Source of the DNA: Anisus vortex
Taxonomy: Eukaryota > Mollusca > Gastropoda > Planorbidae
Reading direction: 5' to 3'
NCBI GenBank assembly: GCA_949126835.1
Contig: OX421497.1
Location: forward strand, 21,659,409-21,723,408
DNA length: 64,000 nt
Position numbers and translations under genes: made by a program. Positions 1-13,158 of this stretch are shown here, piece after piece. Numbering within the stretch: the stretch's first letter is position 1; the number at the start of each line of letters is the position of its first letter. Under the pieces are notes generated by a model, which worked only from the letters and a program-made list of their open reading frames with translations, had not been told where the DNA came from and searched no databases.

Positions 1-3000
1 TGGATAGTCTACACGAAACTACAGTAGATGGATAGTCTACACGAAACTACAGTAGATGGATAGTCCACACGAAACTACAGTAGATGGATAGTCCACACGA
101 AGCTACAGTGGATGGATAGTCTACACGAAGCTACAGTGGATGGATAGTCCACACGAAACTACAGTAGATGGATAGTCCACACGAAGCTACAGTGGATGGA
201 TAGTCTACACGAAACTACAGTAGATGGATAGTCTACACGAAACTACAGTAGATGGATAGTCTACACGAAGCTACAGTAGATGGATAGTCTACACGAAACT
301 ACAGTAGATGGATAGTCTACACGAAGCTAAAGTGGATGGATAGTCCACACGAAGCTACAGTGGATGGATAGTCTACACGAAACTACAGTAGATGGATAGT
401 CTACACGAAGCTACCGTAGATGGATAGTCTACACGAAACTACAGTAGATGGATAGTCTACACGAAGCTAAAGTGGATGGATAGTCCACACGAAGCTACAG
501 TGGATGGATAGTCCACACGAAACTACAGTAGATGGATAGTCCACACGGAGCTACAGTGGATGGATAGTCCACACGAAGCTACAGTGGATGGATAGTCCAC
601 ACGAAGCTAAAGTGGATGGATAGTCCACACGAAGCTACAGTGGATGGATAGTCCACACGGAGCTACAGTAGATGGATAGTCCAGACGGAGCTACAGTGGA
701 TGGATAGTCCACACGAAGCTACAGTGGATGTATATTCCACACGAAGCTACAGTGGATGGATAGTCCACACGAAACTACAGTAGATGGATAGTCCACACGA
801 AACTACAGTAGATGGATAGTCCACACGAAACTACAGTAGATGGATAGTCCACACGAAACTACAGTAGATGGATAGTCCACACGAAACTACAGTAGATGGA
901 TAGTCCACACGAAACTACAGTAGATGGATAGTCCACACGAAACTACAGTAGATGGATAGTCCACACGAAACTACAGTAGATGGATAGTCCACACGAAACT
1001 ACAGTAGATGGATAGTCCACACGAAACTACAGTAGATGGATAGTCCACACGAAACTACAGTAGATGGATAGTCCACACGAAACTACAGTAGATGGATAGT
1101 CCACACGAAACTACAGTAGATGGATAGTCCACACGAAACTACAGTAGATGGATAGTCCACACGAAACTACAGTAGATGGATAGTCCACACGAAGCTACAG
1201 TAGATGGATAGTCCACACGAAACTACAGTAGATGGATAGTCCACACGAAGCTACAGTAGATGGATAGTCTACACGAAACTACAGTAGATGGATAGTCCAC
1301 ACGAAGCTACAGTAGATGGATAGTCCACACGAAACTACAGTAGATGGATAGTCCACACGAAACTACAGTAGATGGATAGTCCACACGAAACTACAGTAGA
1401 TGGATAGTCCACACGAAACTACAGTAGATGGATAGTCCACACGAAACTACAGTAGATGGATAGTCCACACGAAACTACAGTAGATGGATAGTCCACACGA
1501 AACTACAGTAGATGGATAGTCCACACGAAACTACAGTAGATGGATAGTCCACACGAAGCTACAGTAGATGGATAGTCCACACGAAACTACAGTAGATGGA
1601 TAGTCCACACGAAACTACAGTAGATGGATAGTCCACACGAAACTACAGTAGATGGATAGTCCACACGAAACTACAGTAGATGGATAGTCCACACGAAACT
1701 ACAGTAGATGGATAGTCCACACGAAACTACAGTAGATGGATAGTCCACACGAAACTACAGTAGATGGATAGTCCACACGAAACTACAGTAGATGGATAGT
1801 CCACACGAAACTACAGTAGATGGATAGTCCACACGAAACTACAGTAGATGGATAGTCCACACGAAACTACAGTAGATGGATAGTCCACACGAAACTACAG
1901 TAGATGGATAGTCCACACGAAACTACAGTAGATGGATAGTCCACACGAAACTACAGTAGATGGATAGTCCACACGAAGCTACAGTGGATGGATAGTCCAC
2001 ACGAAGCTACAGTAGATGGATAGTCCACACGAAACTACAGTAGATGGATAGTCCACACGAAGCTACAGTAGATGGATAGTCCACACGAAGCTACAGTAGA
2101 TGGATAGTCTACACGAAACTACAGTAGATGGATAGTCCACACGAAACTACAGTAGATGGATAGTCCACACGAAACTACAGTAGATGGATAGTCCACACGA
2201 AGCTACAGTAGATGGATAGTCCACACGAAACTACAGTAGATGGATAGTCCACACGAAGCTACAGTGGATGGATAGTCCACACGAAGCTACAGTAGATGGA
2301 TAGTCCACACGAAACTACAGTAGATGGATAGTCCGCACGAAGCTACAGTAGATGGATAGTCCACACGAAGCTACAGTAGATGGATAGTCTACACGAAACT
2401 ACAGTAGATGGATAGTCTACACGAAACTACAGTAGATGGATAGTCTACACGAAACTACAGTAGATGGATAGTCCACACGAAACTACAGTAGATGGATAGT
2501 CCACACGAAGCTACAGTAGATGGATAGTCCACACGAAGCTACAGTAGATGGATAGTCTACACGAAACTACAGTAGATGGATAGTCTACACGAAACTACAG
2601 TAGATGGATAGTCCACACGAAACTACAGTAGATGGATAGTCCACACGAAGCTACAGTGGATGGATAGTCTACACGAAGCTACAGTGGATGGATAGTCCAC
2701 ACGAAACTACAGTAGATGGATAGTCCACACGAAGCTACAGTGGATGGATAGTCTACACGAAACTACAGTAGATGGATAGTCTACACGAAACTACAGTAGA
2801 TGGATAGTCTACACGAAGCTACAGTAGATGGATAGTCTACACGAAGCTACAGTAGATGGATAGTCTACACGAAACTACAGTAGATGGATAGTCTACACGA
2901 AACTACAGTAGATGGATAGTCTACACGAAACTACAGTAGATGGATAGTCCACACGAAACTACAGTAGATGGATAGTCCACACGAAGCTACAGTGGATGGA

Positions 3001-5528
3001 TAGTCTACACGAAGCTACAGTGGATGGATAGTCCACACGAAACTACAGTAGATGGATAGTCCACACGAAGCTACAGTGGATGGATAGTCTACACGAAACT
3101 ACAGTAGATGGATAGTCTACACGAAACTACAGTAGATGGATAGTCTACACGAAGCTACAGTAGATGGATAGTCTACACGAAACTACAGTAGATGGATAGT
3201 CTACACGAAGCTAAAGTGGATGGATAGTCCACACGAAGCTACAGTGGATGGATAGTCTACACGAAACTACAGTAGATGGATAGTCTACACGAAGCTACCG
3301 TAGATGGATAGTCTACACGAAACTACAGTAGATGGATAGTCTACACGAAGCTAAAGTGGATGGATAGTCCACACGAAGCTACAGTGGATGGATAGTCCAC
3401 ACGAAACTACAGTAGATGGATAGTCCACACGGAGCTACAGTGGATGGATAGTCCACACGAAGCTACAGTGGATGGATAGTCCACACGAAGCTAAAGTGGA
3501 TGGATAGTCCACACGAAGCTACAGTGGATGGATAGTCCACACGGAGCTACAGTAGATGGATAGTCCAGACGGAGCTACAGTGGATGGATAGTCCACACGA
3601 AGCTACAGTGGATGTATATTCCACACGAAGCTACAGTGGATGGATAGTCCACACGAAGCTAAAGTGGATGGATAGTCCACACGAAGCTACAGTGGATGGA
3701 TAGTCCAGACGGAGCTACAGTGGATGGATAGTCAAGACGGAGCTACAGTGGATGGATAGTCCACACGAAGCTAAAGTGGATGGATAGTCCAGACGGAGCT
3801 ACAGTGGATGGATAGTCCAGACGGAGCTACAGTGGATGGATAGTCCAGACGGAGCTACAGTGGATGGATAGTCCAGACGGAGCTACAGTGGATGGATAGT
3901 CCACACGAAGCTAAAGTGGATGGATAGTCCACACGAAACTACAGTAGATGGATAGTCCACACGAAGCTACAGTGGATGGATAGTCCACACGAAACTACAG
4001 TAGATGGATAGTCCACACGAAGCTACAGTGGATGGATAGTCCACACGAAACTACAGTAGATGGATAGTCCACACGAAGCTACAGTGGATGGATAGTCCAC
4101 ACGAAACTACAGTAGATGGATAGTCCACACGAAGCTACAGTAGATGGATAGTCTACACGAAACTACAGTAGATGGATAGTCTACACGAAACTACAGTAGA
4201 TGGATAGTCTACACGAAACTACAGTAGATGGATAGTCTACACGAAACTACAGTAGATGGATAGTCCACACGAAGCTACAGTAGATGGATAGTCTACACGA
4301 AACTACAGTAGATGGATAGTCTACACGAAACTACAGTAGATGGATAGTCTACACGAAACTACAGTAGATGGATAGTCCACACGAAGCTACAGTGGATGGA
4401 TAATCCAGACGGAGCTACAGTGGATGGATAGTCCACACGAAACTACAGTAGATGGATAGTCCACACGAAGCTACAGTGGATGGATAGTCCACACGAAACT
4501 ACAGTAGATGGATAGTCCACACGAAGCTACAGTGGATGGATAGTCCACACGAAACTACAGTAGATGGATAGTCCACACGAAGCTACAGTGGATGGATAGT
4601 CCACACGAAACTACAGTAGATGGATAGTCCACACGAAGCTACAGTGGATGGATAGTCCACACGAAACTACAGTAGATGGATAGTCCACACGAAGCTACAG
4701 TAGATGGATAGTCCACACGAAACTACAGTAGATGGATAGTCCACACGAAACTACAGTAGATGGATAGTCTACACGAAACTACAGTAGATGGATAGTCTAC
4801 ACGAAACTACAGTAGATGGATAGTCCACACGAAGCTACAGTGGATGGATAGTCCACACGAAACTACAGTAGATGGATAGTCCACACGAAGCTACAGTGGA
4901 TGGATAGTCCACACGAAACTACAGTAGATGGATAGTCCACACGAAGCTACAGTGGATGGATAGTCCACACGAAACTACAGTAGATGGATAGTCCACACGA
5001 AGCTACAGTGGATGGATAGTCCACACGAAACTACAGTAGATGGATAGTCCACACGAAGCTACAGTAGATGGACTAGTCTACACGAAACTACAGTAGATGG
5101 ATAGTCTACACGAAACTACAGTAGATGGATAGTCTACACGAAACTACAGTAGATGGATAGTCTACACGAAACTACAGTAGATGGATAGTCCACACGAAGC
5201 TACAGTGGATGGATAGTCCACACGAAACTACAGTAGATGGATAGTCCATACGAAGCTACAGTGGATGGATAGTCCACACGATGCTACAGTGGATGGATAG
5301 TCCACACGATGCTACAGTGGATGGATAGTCCACACGAAGCTACAGTGGATGGATAGTCCACACGGAGCTACAGTGGATGGATAGTCCACACGAAGCTACA
5401 GTGGATGGATAGTCCACACGGAGCTACAGTGGATGGATAGTCCACACGATGCTACAGTGGATGGATAGTCCACACGAAGCTACAGTGGATGGATAGTCCA
5501 CACGAAGCTACAGTGGATGGATAGTCCA
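1..5528. repeat. 28-bp satellite array, about 197 copies, open to the left
   Basis: The unit begins TGGATAGTCCACACGAA and ends ACAGTAGA or ACAGTGGA. Main variants are TCT/TCC after TGGATAG, GAAACT/GAAGCT/GGAGCT, rarer CTAAAG and CTACCG, and GATGTATATT. One unit near 5072 carries an extra C and shifts the register. At about 3929-4140, 4433-4680 and 4830-5040 the AAACT and AAGCT forms alternate, giving a 56-bp dimer. Larger copied blocks occur at offsets of 280 and 2,884 bp. The unit is not a multiple of 3 and no long frame is open. Confidence 0.98.
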
Positions 5529-6087
5529 TACTTTCAGCGCTATGCCCGAGTTTCTGAAAAGACAATCCAGAGTTGAATAATTCAAGACATGTCTGCGAAG
5601 CCGTTGGTAAAACCAGACTTTTAGAATCCACTAAACTCTAACAAGAAACTGGACGGAATCCCTAGAAAGACTTTAAGACTTTATTGGTCGTTTTCTTTTG
5701 CTTTTTAGTTTAATAAAGACTAGAGAATGTAAAGAACTATTTGAATCGGTGAGCTTTGCCGCCTTTTATTCCATTTAACCTATGACCTTTACAACAACAT
5801 TGAAACTTGGCGCTGAATATATCTGAACCCAACAGGACTTGAAAGTAAAAAAAAAAAAGACAAAAGAGTAATCTACCACAAAGAAGTAGATCTGCTGAGT
5901 ATCCGGGTCTTAATACATTGTCACATCGCCCAATTACTTGCACATGTTGAGCAGCCCCAGTCTAAATATATGGAGTAAAGTATCCATCGGACTATATTAA
6001 TGGTAGGGAGTAAGTGACACAGATTAAACACATAAGTCAAACACCAAACTTTAACACTTTTTTTGTTTCTTACAGGAGATAAAAAAT

Positions 6088-6140
6088 ATGAGGCGCGGTG
6101 GTGGTTGCGAAGATCCCGGGTTCGAATGCTGCCTATTTAT
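6088..6140 (+). mobile_element. tRNA-like SINE head fragment
   Basis: GGCGCGGTGGTGGTTGCGAA followed by CCCGGGTTCGAATGCTGCC resembles a degraded tRNA A box and a good B box (GGTTCGAATGC). There is no cloverleaf or 3' acceptor stem, so it is more likely a SINE head fragment than a tRNA gene. Confidence 0.45.
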
Positions 6141-6529
6141 AACGTTATAGGGAATAAGACGGGACGATGTGCTCAAATCGTTGCCTTTCTGTTCATTGAA
6201 ATTTTTAGTCCAAAACAAAAGAATCAACTGTTAGAGAATTAAGTTGCTTTTTTATATTGTTGTTTTTTTAAGCGTCAGTGTGGCGCCTATCAAAACCTAC
6301 AGCGCCAGGGGCAGCTCCTCCCCCCATTTGCCCCAGTCTAGTTACTGCATCAAAAATATATATAAGGAAACAAGGGGGAAAAGTGTTTCGACTAAAAGCT
6401 ATGCTATATTGTATTTCATTCACTATGATTCACTGCCATAAAACTTTTAAGTAACACTTTGACAGGCTTGAAGAAAACAATCACAATAGTACGTTAAGTC
6501 AATTCATTTTGTTTTGCTTGGTTGTGTTA

Positions 6530-6536
6530 CTATCTT

Positions 6537-6567
<31 letters not shown>
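6530..6567. repeat. (TC)n microsatellite
   Basis: A nearly pure TC run with two TTT interruptions. Confidence 0.9.
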
Positions 6568-7713
6568 GTGCATATACTAATTAGAATCTAAGCACAGGAA
6601 GATGTTTTTTCCTATTCATCACAGTTTATTTGTCAATTTATTTCCGTGTACTATCCAGCTGTGATAATCGGATAATAACCAAAAGTTATACAAAACTTTA
6701 CAAGACACAATTGTATCAAACACAAGCTCATTTCTCACTGACGCCATCAGAAGAAAATAAACAACATTCAAATGAATAAAGTCAGAATTTAATTATCAAT
6801 TCAATGAATTAATTCATAAAGAAAACATTAATAAAACAAAACCACCAAGAAATGTATTAAGAGCCTTAATTGGGTTTTGTGTTTCAGTGCCTTTAAGTGG
6901 TTCTAAAATTAACGTTTTTTTACGTGTAGGCGCGTGATTCACTCTTCATTGAATGGTTTGATAAAATCTGATTCTTCGACTCTATTCTTTTAGTGCAGAG
7001 AACAGAAATTGAAGAGAGGACTTGGGCTAGAGTGGTGATCTTAAGAGTTTGTTACATTTGAATCATTAACTCTAATTTATTCTTCCATCCTGGCTTTTTA
7101 TCATATTCATTTGTATTATCTAATTATTCTTTTGTTTTTGTGTCTTTTTTATTCTTTCCTTCTAATTACTTGCTTGGCTATTTTCTTCAGGTTTTCGGAA
7201 AACAAAATCTATTTAATAATGACAAGATGAAGCTTCCTACAAACGGGCTGAAGTGTAACCAGCTGTTGTTTTTAAACACCTAAAACCATTCTATATTCCC
7301 ATTGATATATATATTTAGTGATGCTTCACATGTCTTATCTAGTAGACGCGAATACAAAAACAACTGGTCTACGGTAGAGATTACAACACACACACACACA
7401 CACACCACACATACACTCCCTCACGCACACGAAAATCTAAACAGGTCCAAAGTCTTCATAGCTTTCTCACAGAACCTAACACCGCTCCGCTGGGACGTCT
7501 CGTATGTTGGGAAGGAGAAAAACACAAAAGTAACGACGTAGGAAACAAACATCATCATCCCCATCAGCAGCACCAACAACAACAACATTGGCTAATGTGT
7601 TTCCATCTCAATAGACAGTAATAGGAAGGAAGTGTTCTATTGGCCAGAATACAAATCTAGCAAACAGAATAGCTGACGTGACTAATGCCCCATTATTTAG
7701 ACTAAATAAAGAG

Positions 7714-8730
7714 AGAGTGGAGTCTAGTCTACTGGTATGTTGTTGCATACAATGTTTGAGAGTGGAGTCTAGTCTACTGGTCTGTTGTTGCATACAGTGT
7801 TTGAGAAACTGGTGTCTAGTCTACTGGTCTGTTGTTGCATACAGTGTTTGAGAAACTGGTGTCTAGTCTACTGGTCTGTTGTTGCATACAGTGTTTGAGA
7901 AACTGGTGTCTAGTCTACTGGTCTGTTGTTGCATACAGTGTTTGAGAAACTGGTGTCTAGTCTACTGGTCTGTTGTTGCATACAGTGTTTGAGAAACTGG
8001 AGTCTAGTCTACTGGTCTGTTGTTGCATACAGTGTTTGAGAAAATGGAGTCTAGTCTACTGGTCTGTTGTTGCATACAGTGTTTGAGAAACTGGAGTCTA
8101 GTCTACTGGTCTGTTGTTGCATACAGTGTTTGAGAAACTGGAGTCTAGTCTACTGGTCTGTTGTTGCATACAGTGTTTGAGAAACTGGAGTCTAGTCTAC
8201 TGGTCTGTTGTTGCATACAGTGTTTGAGGGTGGAGTCTAGTCTACTGGTCTGTTGTTGCGTACAGTGTTTGAGAAACTGGTGTCTAGTCTACTGGTCTGT
8301 TGTTGCATACAGTGTTTGAGGGTGGAGTCTAGTCTACTGGTCTGTTGTTGCATACAGTGTTTGAGAAACTGGAGTCTAGTCTACTGGTCTGTTGTTGCAT
8401 ACAGTGTTTGAGGGTGGAGTCTAGTCTACTGGTCTGTTGTTGCATACAGTGTTTGAGGGTGGAGTCTAGTCTACTGGTCTGTTGTTGCATACAGTGTTTG
8501 AGGGTGGAGTCTAGTCTACTGGTCTGTTGTTGCATACAGAGTTTGAGGGTGGAGTCTAGTCTACTGGTCTGTTGTTGCATACAGTGTTTGAGGGTGGAGT
8601 CTAGTCTACTGGTCTGTTGTTGCATACAGTGTTTGAGGGTGGAGTCTAGTCTACTGGTCTGTTGTTGCATACAGTGTTTGAGGGTGGAGTCTAGTCTACT
8701 GGTCTGTTGTTGCATACAATGTTTGAGAGT
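7714..8730. repeat. 45/47-bp minisatellite, about 22 copies
   Basis: The unit contains GTCTAGTCTACTGGTCTGTT followed by GTTGCATACAGTGTTTGAG. Units ending GAAACTGG(A/T) are 47 bp and dominate the left half. Units ending GGGTGGA are 45 bp and dominate the right half. Only the 45-bp part is a multiple of three, which is why open frames on both strands appear at about 8330-8750; they are products of the unit length, not genes. Confidence 0.97.
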
Positions 8731-10474
8731 AAATAATTCATGGTTAAACTAGAGCTAACAACCGGCAGGTTGTTACTTGTTATTTTATTAGTTATATTAG
8801 TTCCAATTAATGAAGATAATTAAAGACGTACGGCGTTATTTCGTGAAAAACAGAACTCTAATCCGAGAAGACGTGTATTATTATTACAATGCTTATCGTT
8901 TCACTACAGGATCTAAACAATTCTAAGTAGTCATTTTGTAAACATTTCAATGGACATTGAGAGCCTGGACAGGTAGTCTCAGGTAAAAAAAAAAGTGAAA
9001 TGCGAAACACAAAAGAAGAAAAGTCATTGTACAATCAGTTCACAGTCACATTGTCCATATACAGGAGAGTCTTAGTATTGCCAATATACAGGAAACTCTC
9101 AGTATTGTCAATATACAGGAAACTCTCAGTATTGTCAATTTACAGACGACCCAGCGGACACGCTAGTGATACTCTTATCGTGTAACAGCCATTTTCACCA
9201 GCACGGAACCAAGCTAATCCACCATGCCGCCTAACCAGCATAATTCATCAGAGAGGATCTTCACACAAATTTCTTCACTATAGAAGTATCACGACTTGAG
9301 GAGGAGGAACTCTTGGCTTAGACGTAACGCTTTGATTCTATTATAAAACTATACTTGCATCTAGAGTTGGGTGTGACGAGGCGGACAATGGGAGAGAAAA
9401 AAAAAACAAAAGACCCGCTGAACAAGGATCTGCGCGTGACCAGGTGATGTTTAACTTGACGTCAAAAAGGTTGATTGGTCTTGTATTACTTTAGGCGACA
9501 TGTTTATCCAAGACCATTAACAAATGTATGCCGTTCCCTATCCCGCCCCTTTCCTTACCCCGCCCCTTCCAAACACAAATAAAACACAAAGACAATAGCA
9601 GTGGTCGCCGTAAGATTATTATACATAGATCATCAGAAATATTTTTTTAAATACAGTATGCTTTTAATTTCTTGGTAGCTTGTTTTTAAAGCAGGAGCAT
9701 GTCATTACTAAACTCCCTCCCTCTCCCTCCCTCCCCCCCCCCAAAAAAAAAAACAACAAACAAACAAACAACAACACAAAACATTTACTATTTTAAGCTC
9801 ATCATGTTACCTACCGCCCCTCCCACAGCGATTGTGATTCACCCCCCCCCCCCCCCGCATAAACTAGCGACCGGAACATCAATGTGGGCTCTTCAGCATT
9901 GACCCCACTACTAATCATACAGATGGAACAGAATGAAGTGCAAATCAAACGACCTACTGAACTATTGCCAACACACAAGTCTTTCTTTTTAGCTCAAGGA
10001 GAAAAAAAATTTTCTGAAAAAAAAAAAACGTTACGAAAAAATGGTAGAAAGAAAACAACATAAAGGACAACGGGGTGGACATCTTTCTACTCGGTGCTCA
10101 CTGATTATTTCCCCTTGCATCAATGTCTGTGCCGCGTGAGCTCATTATTTCCCTTTAACGTATCTCTTCCCACCCACGCCAGTCAATGTACATTTCAACT
10201 GTCTCCCCCCAACCCACCCATCACCGACGCATAGCACCCGAGTGACCTCCGAGTTTCTCACTAACTTCTCTCTTAGGAGTCTCACTATCGTCTTACTCTA
10301 GCAAATAGTAGCCTACCGCTCATTAGCACCATAGCCCCAAAATCACAACAGAGCGGCACACCGGCTTGGATTGCGATCAATGTGTACTATTGTTACCAAA
10401 CAAATGTGTACAAATAAAACTGAACATTGGAGAAGTTTCATGCAAGAATATGCTAACGAACTGGACACACTCAC
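8731..10474. other. Intronic sequence, no gene
   Basis: AT-rich with poly-A and poly-C runs (9729-9752, 9841-9856, 10004-10028). It contains one small array at 9050-9145. No exon was found. Confidence 0.6.
9050..9145. repeat. 27-bp short tandem repeat, about 3.5 copies
   Basis: The unit contains ATTGTCAATATACAGGAAAC and CTCTCAGT. Two central copies are nearly identical and the outer ones are degenerate. Confidence 0.85.
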
Positions 10475-10646
10475 CTTCCATGACAACGTCAGCCTTGGAC
10501 AAGGGCAGCATGTAGTCGCCGACGGGGACCTCCTCCACGGCAGACCTGTACAAAATTTTGGGCTCGAAGAAGATGCACGGGTTGTTGTCGCGGATGCAGG
10601 CCAGGAGGAGACCTTTGGCCTGGATGGGGCCCCTGGGCATGACAAC
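10475..10646 (-). CDS. BCKDHB: BCKDHB exon D ([12 protein letters not shown]...EPKILYR segment)
   Basis: This 172-nt exon encodes 57 codons from [18 protein letters not shown] through [13 protein letters not shown] to ADVVMEG, the last glycine being split. It begins in phase 0, fitting the end of exon C. PRxPxxAKGLL and [13 protein letters not shown] are conserved E1 beta signatures just before the interdomain linker. The acceptor is TTATTCACCCTCAG|GTTG and the donor is ATGGAAG|GTGAGT. Local base composition is visibly more GC-rich than the flanking intron. The following exon, expected to encode a VAWGTQ-type motif, was not found in 1-10474. Confidence 0.95.
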
Positions 10647-12900
10647 CTGAGGGTGAATAACAAACAAACATAAAGCATGTCAATTTATAAAAACAACAGC
10701 GACACAACTGGCACAACACTGTAAATAAATGCTTTGAAACAAAAGCATGGGTTGTATCTGTCTGTTTCCCCCCATCCTTTGTCTAACTGTATCTACTATA
10801 AATGCCAGTAATACTAAAAAGTAAAGTATTCTTCTAAGACAACATTTATCAGTTTCTGTTGTTACGCTATAGCGTAAGGGAACTTATGTAAGTAGTACAA
10901 TTCACCAACCATTGCTATGTTTCCATCAGAGAATGGTGGAAACTAAGGCGTTAAGTTCCAGTCCTGGTGTTATGCGGCCTGCATTCTAATCCAAGACATT
11001 CAGAATTGCAATACAAAGAACTAGAATGGATTACCACTGACCCACCGTATCCCATAATGTGACAAACGCTAGGATCTAACATAAGCAGTTTTTTTTTTTT
11101 TAAATTACTCACACTGGTTAACATAATTCAAGTATTTGGTGATGATGAAAAACAACAACACGCAAGTTCAAATACGAACACACACAGACAGAAACACAGA
11201 AGAGAACAACTAGATGCAAACTAAGTTGATTCAATAGGATGTGAAATAAAACAGGGAACAGGAAGCTTTGAGCCGGGAGTTGGGGAAAGACTAGACAGAC
11301 GCCCGGAGTAGACGTGTCCGTCAAACATGGCATCAGTGGTAGACAAGTGAAGAACACAACATGGGAGGCTGACATTGAATCAGTGTGAGTGTGTGTGTGT
11401 GTGGGGGGGGAAGTGAGTGTATGTTGCAGGAGGTGAGTGTATGTTGCAGGAGGTGAGTGTATGTTGTAGGAAGTGAGTGTATGTTGCAGGAAGTGAGTGT
11501 ATGTTGTAGGAGGTGAGTGTAGGTTGTAGGAGGTGAGTGTATGTTGCAGGTGGTGAGTGTATGTTGTAGGAAGTGAGTGTATGTTGCAGGAGGTGAGTGT
11601 ATGTTGTAGGAAGTGAGTGTATGTTGCAGGAGGTGAGTGTATGTTGCAGGAGGTGAGTGTATGTTGTAGGAAGTGAGTGTATGTTGCAGGAGGTGAGTGT
11701 ATGTTGCAGGAGGTAAGTGTGTGCAGGAGGTGAGTGTATGTTGCAGGAGGTGAGTGTATGTTGTAGGAAGTGAGTGTATGTTGCAGGAGGTGAGTGTATT
11801 TTGCAGGAGGTAAGTGTGTGCAGGAGGTGAGTGTATGTTGCAGGAGGTGAGTGTATGTTGTAGGAAGTGAGTGTATGTTGCAGGAAGTGAGTGTATGTTG
11901 TAGGAGGTGAGTGTAGGTTGTAGGAGGTGAGTGTATGTTGCAGGAAGTGAGTTTATGTTGTAGGAGGTGAGTGTAGGTTGCAGGAGCTGAGTGTATGTTG
12001 CAGGAGGTGAGTGTATGTTGCAGGAGGTGATTGCATGCTTCAGGGGAGTGTATACTTCAGGAGGTGAGTGTGTGTGTACAGGAGGTGAGTGTATGTTGCA
12101 GGAGGTGAGCATATGTTGCAGGAGGTGAGCGTATGTTGCAGGAGGTGAGTGTGTGTGTACAGGAGGTGACCGTATGATGCGGGAGGTGAGTGTATGTTGC
12201 AGGAGGTGAGCGTATGTTGCAGGAGGTGAGCGTATGTTGCAGGAGGTGAGCGTATGTTGCAGGAGGTGAGCGTATATTGCAGGAGGTGAGCGTATGTTGC
12301 AGGAGATGAGCGTATGTTGCAGGAGGTGAGCGTATGTTGCAGGAGGTGAGCGTATGTTGCAGGAGGTGAGCGTATGTTGCAGGAGGTGAGCGTATGTTGC
12401 AGGAGGTGAGAGTATGTTGCAGGAGGTGAGCGTATGTTGCAGGAGGTGAGCGTATGTTGCAGGAGGTGAGCGTATGTTGCACAAGGTGTGTTTGTATGCA
12501 GCCAATAAACAGGGTAGTAGTTTACTTCCAGAACTCCTTATTGAAGCTCTACATCACGACCTTTTTTTTTCTATTAGAAGAAGTTAGAAGTGTGTGTTGC
12601 TCTTATTAGCCGTTCTCTAAATTTTCGGAATTTCCTGCTGTCTTGTTACGATCCAGTTAATGCAAATTTTTGTGGGCTATGGGGTGTGATAGATATAGAG
12701 AGGAAGAGGGAGAGAAGGGAGGGATATCGAGATAGTTATATAGATAGATAGAATGATAGATAGAAAAGAGAGATATTGAGAGAGAATGAGAGTAATGAAG
12801 TAGTGCTAGAGAGAGCGGGAGAGTGAACATGATAGAGAGCTCAGCGAGACAGAGAGAAAGGAGAAATAGAGACCGTGAGAGAGTCAGAAAGATTGCGTAC

Positions 12901-12943
<43 letters not shown>

Positions 12944-13127
12944 CGAGGGGTAGATCTAGAAAGAGAGAGAGAGAAGAAAACTGACATTTGCGGGCCTAGT
13001 GTTAAACACTCTTAAAAATTGCGCTCCACTTTTGCTTCACTGATTGCTTTACATCATTGCGACATTCACAAGTGAAACACACACACAAACAACACCAAGG
13101 AAGGTTTGCATGAAAAGACCAGGATGT

Positions 13128-13158
<31 letters not shown>

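Larger units (their letters stand above)
5529..7713. other. Intronic sequence with SINE fragments, no gene
   Basis: AT-rich unique sequence. It holds a SINE tail fragment at 5973-6002 (GAGTAAAGTATCCATCGGAC, matching the tail of the SINE at 49010), a tRNA-like B box at about 6115-6130 (GGGTTCGAATGC) and a TC microsatellite at 6530-6567. The open frames here are short and unremarkable. Confidence 0.6.
1..10474 (-). other. BCKDHB intron downstream of exon D, incomplete
   Basis: At least 10,474 bp follow the exon D donor without another recognisable BCKDHB exon. More than half is the 28-bp satellite and most of another kilobase is the 45/47-bp array. Confidence 0.75.

Noticed and set aside
11333..12505. 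390-codon minus-strand frame rich in Pro, His and Cys
   Set aside because: Pure product of the 20-bp array; it reads across non-coding flanks and has no conserved feature.
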